Of a stretch of 64,000 nucleotides of DNA, positions 9,698-20,895 are shown piece after piece (position 1 is the stretch's first letter; the number at the start of each line of letters is the position of its first letter). The position numbers were made by a program, and so were the translations under genes. The DNA is taken from positions 6,916,026 to 6,980,025 of the forward strand of contig CM043959.1 of NCBI GenBank assembly GCA_014529385.2, read 5' to 3'. The notes beneath the pieces were generated by a model that was not told the origin of the DNA, did no database searches, and worked only from the letters and a program-made list of their open reading frames with translations. This stretch comes from Adiantum capillus-veneris. Lineage: Eukaryota > Streptophyta > Polypodiopsida > Polypodiales > Pteridaceae.

Positions 9698-11456
9698 ATG
9701 GCTGACAATAGTAAAGAGAGTGAAATTAATGTTGATAACTTTGATTTTGCTCATGAGCAAGCTACTAATGATGCTTCAATGCTTGTTAACTATCTAGTTT
9801 CTAGGCTTCAACAAGCCATGGGCAATCCATCTCTCCAAAGTGAAGTGCAACGGCAGCTCCGTGCTCACGGGATTCTCCAAGCTCATCACCATGACGAGAG
9901 AACACCTAGGAAGCCTCCTTGTGAGACTACCAAAGAGGTCTCTCTCCGATTCGGGAAGAAGAAGAGAATCCATATGAAGGGCTCAAGAACTTACTTCTTG
10001 ATGATGCATCTCCTTCCCAAAGGAGAACTCAAGAGCCTCCACCGAAGGAACGAGAAAGAAGCGAGTCTCCCGTCACCTCGGTGGAGATGGCTCCACGAAG
10101 ACGGGGGCTAAACGCTCTCCATCACCACCAAAGCGGAGAAGACCATTACACTCTTCTCCACGCATAATTCAAAGAGGGATGATAAAAGCAAGAGAAGAAA
10201 AAGGCGAGAAAGAGGACACCCTCTTCTCCATCTTCTTCATCCTCTTCCTCTTATGAAAGCTATGGTGAAGACGACAAAGATCAAGACAAGAAAAAAGGCG
10301 AGAAAGAGGTCACCCTCTTCTCCACCTTCTTCAAATTCTTCATCTTCTGAAGCAAGTGATGGTGCAACTTTTGAACCATCAAAAAGAAGAGGCCATAGGA
10401 AATCCTATGCCGCATTGAAGAGGTCATCCAAGCTGAAGAAATTCAAAGAGGGAGGAAAGAGCATCTCTTTCCTTACCTATGATGACCTTTGGTGCTACAG
10501 ACAAAGTTTTGGCCTTTATCCAGCAATTCGATGCGGCGTTTGGAGATGAGGGCTTCACGGAGTCCTCTAAGCTACGCCATGTAGCTATGCACTTTCAAAA
10601 GTCCGCCAGACAATGGTGGTCTAGTCTACGAGCCAACGGTGAAGCTCCACGAACATGGAAGGCTTTAAGAGCTTCCATTATGAAGCAGTTTTTGGCCACC
10701 GATGCCAAAGACAAAGTACTCACCGAATGGCGAAGCTTAAAGCTCTCTCCAAATGAATCCATCCACAAATATGTAGACAAGTTTTGGGACCTACAACTCA
10801 AAGCCACTGTCTTCAAAAAGTTGGATTTTGGAGAGCAAAAGCAACAATTTTGTGCGGGCTTAACCGAAGAAATGGCGGAGTATGTCAACTCCCAAAGGCC
10901 ACGTACCATATCGGCGGTAATACACCATACTATGGTGGCCTCGCGAATCAATTTCCAAACGGGGGGTAAAGGAAATAATAAGCCCCCGGAAAACAAGGGT
11001 TCCAATGAGCCTAAGGGGAAGGACAATGTCCAAAAGTCTCCTAAGGGCAATTCCACCAAAGCTAAAAAGAAGGGAGTTTACAAAGGAAAGAATAAACTCT
11101 CTCCTGAAGAGCTTGAGCGTTATCGTAAAGATAACCGGTGTTTCAAGTGCGGCGAACAAGGGCATGCATACCGCGCTTGTCCCCAAAAGAATAACCGCCA
11201 AGATCCTCCTAGAGCTTCTTTGGTTGAAATCCAAGAGGAGGAGATTCACCAAACTCACCACAAAGGATCTTCTCTATGCCATGCTTGGGGAAAGGTAAGA
11301 GAACATGATGCTTTTATTCTCTTTGACCCTGGTTCTACTCACAATTTCATATCTATGGAGTTAGCCACCAAGCTAGGCATACAATCCTACGAGATGGGAG
11401 ATGTCCTACCGCAGACAGTGCCTTCAAGGGGCAAGAAGCTTCAGTCACTCCCTTAA
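9698..11456 (+). pseudogene. gag: B-inner: gag with zinc knuckle, entering protease
   Basis: Gag of a Ty3/gypsy chromovirus-type element. It starts at ATG 9698 (MADNSKESEINVDN). Frames are broken near 9960-10110 and around 10480, then open at 10479-11456 for 325 codons. Blocks include FIQQFDAAFGDEGFTESSKLRH, AMHFQKSARQWWSSL, KDKVLTEWRSLKL, KYVDKFWDLQLKATVF and FCAGLTEEMAEYVNSQRP. A canonical CX2CX4HX4C knuckle, CFKCGEQGHAYRAC, sits at 11139-11180. The same frame then runs into the protease active site (DAFILFDPGSTHNFIS) at about 11305-11352 before a shift. The Ser/Lys/Arg-rich linker before the capsid block is where most indels fall. Confidence 0.85.
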
Positions 11457-11464
11457 TCGGGAAA

Positions 11465-11980
11465 TTGAGGCTTCATGTCCAAGGCTATGTGGACAAAGAG
11501 GACTTCTTTATCTCTCCTCTCAAGCATGAGGATGTAATCCTAGGGGCACCATGGTTTGACCGCCTGGCTGCCGATGTTAAATTTCCTGAAAGGAGAATCT
11601 CCTTTAAGTTCAGGGAAAAGGACATGTATATAGATGCTAAGGAGATGGGTAACACCATCCCCATTGTATATACACCAGCTTTCAACAAGTCAATAAAGAG
11701 CTCTATTTCCGTGTACATGATTTTTGTTAAAGATTCTCAAAATGAACCTAATGCTTTAACAAAAGAAAATAAAAGCAACCAAAAGGAATTAGAGTTATCT
11801 AATTTTCTCAAGGGTTTCAAGATGTTTTTATTGACGACATCCCTTGTGAGCTACCTCCTAAACGAGGTAATGACGACCATGCAATTGAACTTCTTCCAGG
11901 AAGTTCACCGCCTAACAAACCTCCTTATAGAGTTTCTCAAGCTCAACAAGAGGAGATTATGCGGCAAGTGCATGAGTTAG
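11465..11980 (+). pseudogene. B-inner: protease C-terminal half and spacer
   Basis: The frame carries VDKEDFFISPLKHEDVILGAPWFDR, the C-terminal retropepsin block, and then the protease-RT spacer (FPERRISFKFREKDMYIDA). It matches B-outer exactly where the latter is split. It is in a different frame from the active-site half because of a small indel near 11450, and shifts again near 11830. Confidence 0.75.
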
Positions 11981-12770
11981 TTGAGAAGGGCATGGTTAGG
12001 CCTAGCTCATCTCCATTTTGCTCACCTGTGCTATTAGTGCAAAAGAAAGACGGCACATATCGTATGTGTGTCGACTATAGAGCACTAAATAGGATCACTA
12101 TCAAGAATAGGTTTCCCGTTCAAGGGTAGAGAAGACCTATTTGATAAGCTACAAGGATCGACCTACTTCAGTAGGATTGACTAAAAAGTGGCTATCATCA
12201 AATAAGGATAGTTGATCAAGACATTGTAAAGACCGCATTTCGTACTACATTTGGTCTTTACGAATACATTGTCATGCCTTTTGGCTTGACCAATGCACCA
12301 GCCACATTCAACCGCTTGATGGAGAAGCTGTTCAGGGCTCATCGAACCTTCACTGGAGTGTTCTTTGATGATATTATCATCTACTCTAATTCATTAGAGG
12401 AACACAAGCAACACCTCAGGTAATATTTCAAGTTTTAAGAGAGAATAAACTTTATGTTAATCGAAAGAAAAGTGAATTTTTCTTGCAAGAGATTCAATAT
12501 TTAGGTCACATTATCTCTCAAGATGGAATCCAAATGGATCCATCAAAGTTAGAGGTAATAAAAGGATGGCCTAAACAAGGAATCTTCATGAACTAAGAAG
12601 CTTTATAGGTATGTGTGCATACTATAGACGCTTCTTATAGAAAAGTTCTCACAAATTGCAGGACCATTACATGACCTAACAAAGAAAATTATTAGGTATA
12701 CGTGGTCTGCTAAGGAGAACAATGTTTTCGAAAAGCTTAAAGAAAAGCTTATCTCTCAACCTGTGCTTAC
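11981..12770 (+). pseudogene. pol: B-inner: reverse transcriptase
   Basis: RT palm and fingers are recognisable in scattered frames: [36 protein letters not shown] (about 12060), FSRID, and the catalytic block [12 protein letters not shown] at about 12357-12395 (FFDD in place of the common YVDD). The thumb/connection part, LGHIISQDGIQMDPSKLEVI, follows at about 12500. At least four frameshifts and in-frame stops interrupt it, many of them single-base gaps relative to B-outer. Confidence 0.8.
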
Positions 12771-13160
12771 ACTACGGATCTCTCAAAACCATTTGAGGTC
12801 CAATGTGATGCTTGTGGTGATTGCCTTGGGGCTGTTCTGCTCCAAGAAGGGCACGCCATAGGCTATGAGAGTTGAAGGCTCGACCCTGTTGAGCAAGCTC
12901 TAGGCATATACGAAAAAGAACTCCTTGCAGTTCTACATGCCTTAGACTCATGGAAGCACTATTTATTGGGGACTCCTTTCATTCTGCGAACGGATCACCA
13001 AAGTCTTAAGTACTTCATGACGCAGACCAAGCTCTCCGACAAACAAATGAGGTGGGCAAATTTTCTTTCGCAATTTCATTTTCATATTGCTCACATTGCT
13101 GGCAAGCATAATCAAGTAGCGATGCACTCTCAAGACGCCGAGAGGTGAATGCGGTTTCCA
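12771..13160 (+). pseudogene. B-inner: RNase H domain
   Basis: RNase H of the pol polyprotein, which degrades RNA in RNA-DNA hybrids. Visible blocks: FEVQCDACGDCLGAV (first catalytic Asp), IYEKELLAVLHAL (catalytic Glu), FILRTDHQSLKYFM (catalytic Asp) and HIAGKHNQVA. The last catalytic Asp motif, ADALSRR in B-outer, is altered here by a small deletion (near 13120-13140). Confidence 0.8.
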
Positions 13161-14600
13161 TAGCAACTCACAATGATCTATCTTCAATGATAGATGAGTA
13201 TGCTATTGATCCGATTTTAGAGATGTGATTTCAGCCCTTGCATTAGGGAAGAAAGAAGAACCATTTACTTTACAAGATGGTTATCTTCTCTATGGCAATA
13301 GACTATGCGTTACTAACTCACTAGTGAGAAAGTAATGTATGAATCTCATGCTCCCCCTATGCGGGGCATAGAGGGATTCAGTCTACCCTAAAGGGAATTG
13401 AAACATATTTCTATTGGCCTACCATGAAAGTGAAACATACACGAGTATGTTTCCAAATGTGTGGTATGCAAAAGACAAAATTTGATAGAGGGAAGCAACT
13501 TGGATTGCTTCAACCATTGACAATCCCTAATTCACATTGGGAGAGCATATCCATGGATATTTATCTTTGGATTGCCTAAGTCTATCCATGGGATACGGGA
13601 ATATGGACGATAGTAGACAGGTTCAGTAAACAAGCTCATTTTATACTGTCAAAAAGACTATCAAAGCCCATCAAATGGCAACCCTCTTCATTTCACAAAT
13701 TTTCAGTACCATGGCTTGCCAATGTCCATAGTGTCGGATAGAGATCCTAGAATGACAGTAATTTCTGGAAGGGTCTCTTTGAGAATTTAGGAACAAGGCT
13801 AAATTCTCTTCGGCCTATCATCCACAAACTGATGGCCAAAGTGAAATAGCTAACCTAACCATTCTGATCTACTAAAAGCCTATGTAACGGAAGTAGATCA
13901 AAGATCCCAATGGGAGAAGTACTTACCCTTAGTAGAGTATGCTTACAATAACACTGTACATACTTCCAGGGAAAAGCACCTTTCGAGGTAATTGAGGGAA
14001 GATCAAAAAGTCCCTTGCTACTTAAGGTACATGGGAAGATCTTCGTGCAGATGATGAGTATAGCCGAGAGCTACAAGAATCTTTCCAAAAGATTAAGGAT
14101 GCTATCTCTATCTTACAGCAAAGGCAAAAGGCTGCTGCTGACAAGCACAGAAGAGCCCAAGCTTTAAAGAAAACGATTGGGTCTTGTTAAAGTTTCCCAA
14201 GGCTCGATTAAGGCACACGACGGGCAAGATTCTACGGGCCACCAAAAGTACTATGCTAAACTAGCAAAAAGGTATTATGGTCCCTTCCAGATTCTTAGGC
14301 AATCAATGAGATGGCCTATCAACTTAAGTTGCCCAATCATTGGCTCATACACAATGCTTTTCATGTGAGCCTATTAAAGCCTTACAAAGGAGAGCACCTC
14401 AAGAACCAACTATTGAGACACCGGAGATCGAGGACCACGAGGAGGTGCTGCAGCCCGAGTCCATTCTCCGACATGAAGACAAGGTATTAAGAGGCGGTAA
14501 GGACTATCCGACGATATCTTATTAAGTTTAAGAATTATCCTTTGAAGATGCTAGATGGATGCAAGGCATACAATTAAAGGATAACCTAAACTTGTCAATG
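13161..14600 (+). pseudogene. B-inner: integrase and chromodomain-like C terminus
   Basis: Traces of the integrase core (SMDI..., SDRDPRMT, AYHPQTDGQSEI) are found at about 13540-13870, in several frames. A C-terminal stretch at 14400-14560 includes EVLQPESILRHEDKVLRGGK and IKFKNYP. By comparison with the same region of B-outer it has the layout of a chromodomain. Frameshifts are frequent. Integrase would insert element DNA, and chromodomains steer chromovirus integration to marked chromatin. Confidence 0.7.
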
Positions 14601-14969
14601 TTACAATGCTCCCCAAGAGTAAGCAAATGTACAAAATGTTAAAAATGAAAAAATTTTTGTCTTATAAGACTCTCTTTTTCTTATTTGTGCACAAAAAAGA
14701 AGTAGTATGCATGTTAGATCAAGTTTGCGGAGACGACGTCTCCCAAACACCAAGTAGAGCTTGTCACTATACTATGGAAGACTGATAGGATAAAGTGCAG
14801 ACATGCTTGCGGCAGCCTCAGGCTCTCAAGCGCCAAATGGACTAGTCATCCATTATGGAATGATGTGTAGGGTAACATAGGGATCTCTACCGTAAGAAAG
14901 GAACTCATGCATATGCTTTATCTTCTCTACACCATAGTCGAGGAGACTATGATTTCAAGAGAGAGGTAA
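14601..14969 (+). other. B-inner: 3' untranslated region
   Basis: Non-coding stretch between the end of pol and the 3' LTR. It ends in a purine-rich run (CAAGAGAGAGG, 14957-14966) directly before the LTR start. That run is the likely polypurine tract for plus-strand priming. Confidence 0.6.
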
Positions 14970-17461
14970 TGGCATAATAATTCAATATCTAATTCTCTAA
15001 ATGATTTCTCATATTAAAACTGATCATTTATGTGGGAAGTGCCAAGGGAGAAAAAGCTAGCGGAATATTGGTTAAGCTAGCAGACCGGCCACAGTGGGGA
15101 TCCAAAGGAGGGAAAATTAGGGATCCAATGGGGGGGCCATCTGCAAAAAGAGCCATGTGAAACAATGGGCCAAAAAGACCTTAAGGTTCAGCCCATTAAG
15201 ACTTCAAAATGCTAAGGTTCCAAATTCAAAGGTTGTGTCCAAAGGTCAACCCTTAGGAAAAATTGGATGCTTTGTGTGTGCCCTAAAAGTCTTTGCACAT
15301 CCTACATGGGAGGGGGCGCGAGCCCAAAGCTAGGGAGATGAGAGAGTAAAGCCACACACACACACACAGGCTCCCTTTACACAAAGGGAATGAGGGACAC
15401 ATGTCAGCTCCCTAGGCCAGATGCCCACAAGGTGTGCCCAGTTCCTATTGGAAGACCTTGAAGTGGACCAATGAGAATTAAGCTAGAGTAAATCTAGTTT
15501 AATTAATTTAAAAACATTTAATAAAAGAAACCAATGAGAATTAAGTCTCCTAGAAGATTATTGGGCAGTCTCCCAAGGGGTCCAATGAGCATTCAGGAGC
15601 CCATGGCTTGCCTGATTTCTATTGGCCAGGAGGCAAAGGGGTCCAATGAGAGTTTAGTTTAATTATTTAATTACCTAAAGCTCTCACAAAAGGGGAAAGG
15701 GGGACACATGTCAGAAGGCTATCACTTATGCTGCTTAATCCTATTGGCTTGACCTGGGGAGGTCCAATGAGGCAAAAGCCAGACTTATTTAGCAGCTAGG
15801 GCTCGCCAAGAGAGAGGGGGGGGCTGATTTTTGCTTGGCATTGACACACACACTCTCACACTTGACCATGTGTGAAGGAAAAATACTCTATCTCCTCCAA
15901 GCTTTAATGGAGAGCTCATCACCTACTCCAACTTGTGAGATAGAAGCCTACATCAACACTCTCTTGGCATGTGGATGCAAATCCAACCAAGAGCCAAGCT
16001 TCAATGCATGCTCATCTTCTCTACCAAGCTAATTACTAAGCTAAGCTATGCTAATATGAGTGATTATGTGAGGAGATGTACTTCTTTCTCGTAAGATACT
16101 TCTTTTTCTTCTCAATCTACTCTCATACCCTGCTAGCTCTCACCATCTTCGAAGGTGTGTGAGGTCTTGGGTCTGAGAACGGGGATAATTCAAGTTGTGT
16201 TTGATTAAGTGTTTTGCTTGGTGTATGAAGCTTCCATCTTCATTGCACTAGCTAGTCTTGAAGGAACACAAAGAATTGTATTGTACAATGTCTCTCTTGA
16301 TGGGAGAAACCATAATACAAAGCCTTTTGGAGGGGGGACCGGCTCCATGCAAATCCGGGAAGTGGACCAATGAGAATTAAGCTAGAGTAAATCTAGTTTA
16401 ATTAATTTAAAAACATTTAATAAAAGAAACCAATGAGAATTAAGTCTCCTAGAAGATTATTGGGCAGTCTCCCAAGGGGTCCAATGAGCATTCAGGAGCC
16501 CCATGGCTTGCCTGATTCCTATTGGCCAGGAGGCAAAGGGGTCCAATGAGAGTTTAGTTTAATTATTTAATTACCTAAAGCTCTCACAAAAGGGGAAAGG
16601 GGGACACATGTCAGAAGGCTATCACTTATGCTGCTTAATTCCTATTGGCTTGACCTGGGGAGGTCCAATGAGGCAAAAGCCAGACTTATTTAGCAGCTAG
16701 GGCTCGCCCAAGAGAGAGGGGGGGGCTGATTTTTGCTTGGCATTGACACACACACTCTCACACTTGACCATGTGTGAAGGGAAAATACTCTATCTCCTCC
16801 CAAGCTTTAATGGAGAGCTCATCACCTACTCCAAGCTTGTGAGATAGAACCTACATCAACACTCTCTTGGCATGTGGATGCAAATCCAACCAGGAGCCAA
16901 GCTTCAATGCATGCTCATCTTCTCTACCAAGCTAATTACTAAGCTAAGCTATGCTAATATGAGTGATTATGTGAGGAGATGTACTTCTTTCTCGTAAGAT
17001 ACTTCTTTTTCTTCTCAATCTACTCTCATACCCTGCTAGCTCTCACCATCTTCGAAGGTGTGTGAGGTCTTGGGTCTGAGAACGGGGATAATTCAAGTTG
17101 TGTTTGATTAAGTGTTTTGCTTGGTGTATGAAGCTTCCATCTTCATTGCACTAGCTAGTCTTGAAGGAACACAAAGAATTGTATTGTACAATGTCTCTCT
17201 TGATGGGAGAAACCATAATACAAAGCCTTTTGGAGGGGGGACCGGCTCCATGCAAATCCAGTCCTCAACTGTTGTCAATAGCTTAATTTCTCTCTCTTTT
17301 GAAAGTATTGTCGATGCTATCTAACTAGGTGTTATGCTTTTTGTTGCTCTCTCCACCCAAGCACTCTTGTAATTCTCATTAGGAATCTACTCTAATGAAA
17401 TGCCCACTATGTTCATGCTAATTTCCGCTACACATAAGATTATAGGCCATTAAATGTTACA
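14970..17461 (+). mobile_element. B-inner: 3' LTR with internal duplication
   Basis: It starts TGGCATAATA (one change from the 5' LTR) and ends ATGTTACA at 17461. It is 2,492 bp long against 1,586 bp for the 5' LTR. The excess comes from a jump at 16358/16359. There, sequence matching the 5' LTR up to about 9078 returns abruptly to sequence matching about 8180, then runs on to the normal end. The extra segment is about 0.9 kb. Confidence 0.9.
15463..17260 (+). repeat. 0.9-kb direct tandem duplication inside the 3' LTR
   Basis: The first copy spans about 15463-16358 and the second 16359-17260. Both contain the CCAAT cluster, the GAGAGAGGGGGG run and the GGCTCCATGCAAATCC end. The copies differ only by small indels and a few substitutions. 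No microhomology longer than a few bases is visible at the junction. Confidence 0.88.
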
Positions 17462-17466
17462 GATCG
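17462..17466. repeat. Right target-site duplication of B-inner (GATCG)
   Basis: The second copy of GATCG directly follows the TGTTACA end of B-inner and is continuous with B-outer pol (CATGGCTGCC..). Confidence 0.93.
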
Positions 17467-18690
17467 CATGGCTGCCACCATGAAGTTCCCTGAAAGGAGA
17501 ATTTACTTCACTTACAGGGGAAAGAACATGTATATAGATGCTATTGAGCGTGGTCGCACTATTCCACTTGTAAATCCTCTTTCTTTTGATAAGTCAATGA
17601 AGAGCTCAGTTTCTGTACATGATTTTTGTCAAAGAGTCTCCAAAAGATACTAATGTTTCATCAAATGTAAATGATAGGAATCAAGAAGAGTTAGACTTGT
17701 CTAATTTTCTAAAAGGATTCCAAGATGTGTTCATCGATGATATCCCTATGGACTTACCTCCAAAACGAGGGGATGATGACCAGCGTATTGAGCTCCTTCC
17801 TGGAAGCTCACCACCTAACAAGCCTCCTTATCGAGTCTCACAAGCTCAACCAGAGGAGATCATGAGGCAAGTACAAGAGCTGGTAGACAAAGGGATGGTG
17901 AGGCCTAGTTCCTCTCCCTTTGTTCTCCAGTCCTTTTAGTGCAAAAGAAAGATGGACATACCGTATGTGTGTGGACTATCGAGCACTAAACCATATCACT
18001 ATCAAAAACAGATTTCCCGTACCTCGGGTAGAAGATCTGTTTGATAAGCTACAAGGCTCTACCTACTTCAGTAGGATTGACCTTAAGAGTGGCTATCATC
18101 AAATAAGGATAGTGGATGAAGATATCTTAAAGACCCGCGTTTCGCACAACGTTTGGTCTTTATGAATATCTAGTCATGCCTTTTTGGCTTGACTAATGCA
18201 CCAGCTACGTTCAATCGTTTGATGGAGAAAATTTTTAGACCATATCGAAAATTCACTGGAGTGTTCTTTGATGATATCATCATCTACTCCAAGTCTTTGG
18301 AGGAACATAAGCACATCTCCAAGTGATTTTTCAGCATTGAGGGAGAACAAGCTTTATCTCAACCCAAAGAAAAGCGAATTCTTCCTTCAAGAGATTCAAT
18401 ACTTAGGTCATATTATCTCTAAAGATGGTATCCAAATGGATCCATCAAAGTTAGAGGTAATAAAAGCATGGCCTAACCCAAGAAATCTACATGAGCTAAG
18501 AAGCTTTATTGGTATGTGTGCATACTATAGACGCTTCATAGCAAAATTCTCTCAAGTAGCAGGACCACTACATGACTTAACTAAGAAGAACGTTAAGTTT
18601 GTATGGACTGCTAAGGAGCAAAATGCTTTTGAAAAACTCAAAGAGAAGCTTACTTCCCAACCAGTCCTTGTGCTTTCGGATCTCTCAAAA
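17467..18690 (+). pseudogene. pol: Element B-outer: protease end, spacer and reverse transcriptase
   Basis: Continuation of the coding region interrupted at 7694. The frame from 17468 carries MKFPERRIYFTYRGKNMYIDA. The spacer ends [13 protein letters not shown], and RT blocks follow: [20 protein letters not shown] (17960s), [27 protein letters not shown] (about 18259-18290), LGHIISKDGIQMDPSKLEVI and LRSFIGMCAYYRRFI. It is better preserved than B-inner, with frameshifts near 17640, 17930, 18150 and 18320. The FFDD catalytic motif is shared with B-inner. Confidence 0.85.
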
Positions 18691-19090
18691 CCATTTGAGG
18701 TCCAATGTGATGCTTGTGGTGATTGCCTTGGAGCGGTTTTTCTTCAAGAAGGGCATGCCATAGTATATGAGAGCCGAAGGCTCAATAGTGATGAATGAGT
18801 CTTGGGCATTTATGAGAAAGAGCTTTTAGCTGTTCTACATGCCCTAGATACATGGAAGCACTACCTATTGGGGACTCCATTTATCCTACGAACCGACCAC
18901 CAAAGTCTCAAGTATTTCATGACGCAAACCAAGCTTTCCGACAAACAAATGAGGTGGGCAAATTTTCTTTCGCAATTTAATTTCCATATTGCTCACATAG
19001 CTGGTAAGCACAATCAAGTTGCCGATGCACTTTCACGACGACCAAAAGTTAATGCGGTGTCTATAGCTACTCACAATGATCTATCCTCTA
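18691..19090 (+). pseudogene. Element B-outer: RNase H
   Basis: RNase H blocks in order: FEVQCDACGDCLGAVFLQ, YEKELLAVLHALDTWKHYLL, FILRTDHQSLKYFMTQTKLS, and HIAGKHNQVADALSRRPK with all the expected acidic residues. A single in-frame TGA at 18796-18798 separates the first part from the rest; otherwise the frame is continuous from about 18340 to 19275. Confidence 0.85.
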
Positions 19091-20180
19091 TGATAGATGA
19101 GTATGCTACTGACCCTGACTTTAGAGACATAATGTCAGCCCTTGCTTTGGGGAAAAAGAGGAACCATTCACCTTGCAGGATGGTTATCTTCTCCACGGCA
19201 ATAGGCTATGTGTTACCCATTCCCTTCGTGAGAAGGTTATGTATGAATCCCATGCTCCTCCATATGCGGGCATAGAGGTATTCAACCTACTCTCCGAGGA
19301 GTAGAGACGTACTTCTATTGGCCTACCATGAAAGTGGACATACAAGAGTATGTATCAAAATGTGTAGTATGCCAAAAGACCAAGTATGATAGAGGGAAGC
19401 AACCTGGATTACTCCAGCCATTGCCTATTCCAAATTCACCATGGGAGAGTATATCCATGGATTTCATCTTTGGATTACCCAAGTCTATCCATGGGAATAC
19501 AGGAATATGGACAATAGTCGACAGGTTTAGCAAGCAAGCACATTTCATTCCTGTCTAAAAGACTATTAAGGCACACCAAATGGCAACTCTCTTCATATCT
19601 CAGATTTTCAAGCACCATGGATTACCCACATCCATCGTGTCAGATAGAGATCCTAGAATGACCAGTAATTTCTGGAAAGGTCTCTTTGAAAATCTAGGAA
19701 CAAGATTGAATTTCTCTTCGGCCTATCACCCACAAACAAATGGCCAAAGTGAGATAGCCAATCTTACGATACTTGATCTACTCAAGACTTATGTTACCGA
19801 AGTAGATCAATGCTCACAATGGGAAAAGTACTTACCTCTTGTAGAGTATGCCTACAATAATACTTGTACATACTTCTACGGGAAAAGCACCTTTTGAGAT
19901 CATTGAGGGAAGACCTAAAAGTCCCTTGCTACTCAAAGTACATGGAAGATCTTCGCCGCCGATGAGTATAGCCTGACCTACAAGAATCTTTTCAAAAGAT
20001 TAGGGAGGCTATATCCATCTCTCAACAAAGGCAAAAAGCTGTTGCTGATAAGCACCGAAGAGCCTTAATGTTCAAAGAAAATGATTGGGTCTTACTCAAG
20101 TTTCCTAAGGCTCGATTAAGGCAAACGACGGGCAAAAAATCCTACGGGCCATCAAAAGTATTATGCTAAAACTAGCAAAA
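19091..20180 (+). pseudogene. Element B-outer: integrase
   Basis: Integrase with part of the zinc-binding N-terminal domain (YVSKCVVCQKTKYDRGKQ at about 19350). The catalytic core has ISMDFIFGLPKS (first Asp), IVSDRDPRMTSNFWKGL (second Asp) and AYHPQTNGQSEIANL (Glu). Stops or shifts fall near 19200, 19557, 19897 and 20000-20160. The order RT-RNase H-integrase confirms the Ty3/gypsy rather than the copia type. Confidence 0.85.
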
Positions 20181-20535
20181 GATACTAGGTCCTTTCAAAT
20201 CTTGAAGCCCATCAATGAGACGGCTTATCAAACCAAGTTGCCCAACCATTGGCTTATACACAATGCCTTTCATGTAAGCCTACTTAAGCCCTACAAAGGA
20301 GAGCCACCAACTGAACCAATTATTGAAGACCCTCCCGAAGTTGAAGACCAAGAAGAGGTGCTAAAACCGAAGCTGTCCTTCGGCATGAAGACAAGGTACT
20401 ACGACATGGTAAGATAATCCGACGGTATCTTATTAAGTTCAAAAATAATCCTTTTGAAGATGCTAAATGGATGCAAGGAGTACAACTTAAGGATAGTATG
20501 AACCTTGTCAATGCTTACAATGCTACATTAGAGTA
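20181..20535 (+). pseudogene. Element B-outer: integrase C terminus with chromodomain-like tail
   Basis: The frame from 20163 covers YQTKLPNHWLIHNAFHVSLL, the usual end of chromovirus integrase. PEVEDQEEVL follows and, after a shift, segments equivalent to IIRRYLIKFKNNPFEDAKWM. An Asp/Glu-rich lead, an aromatic beta strand and a Trp in the last helix resemble a chromodomain. This supports placing the B elements in the plant chromoviruses. Confidence 0.65.
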
Positions 20536-20895
20536 AGAAAATGTACAAATTTCTTTTAAATGACTCATGTTTTTGTCTTATAAGACTAGTCCTCTTTTTA
20601 ATTGTGCACAAATTTAACTAATATGCATGCTTAAAATCATGTTTGTGATGACGACATCTCTCAAACACCAAGTAGAATTTGTCACTCTACTTTGGGAGAA
20701 TGAAATGGACTAAAGAGCAGACATGCTTGCAGTAGCTATGTCTCCCAAGCACCAAATGGATTAGTCATCCATCTTGGAAAGATGTCGTAGGGTAAAAAGG
20801 GATCCTTTACCCGCTAAGTACGATTGACTAATGACTAAGACTTTATCTCTTCTACCTCATAGTCGAGGACGACTATGATTTCAAGGGAGAGGTAA

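Noticed and set aside
10595-11261. Minus-strand frames of 133-154 codons over B-inner gag
   Set aside because: Shadows of the gag coding strand with recognisable plus-strand domains.
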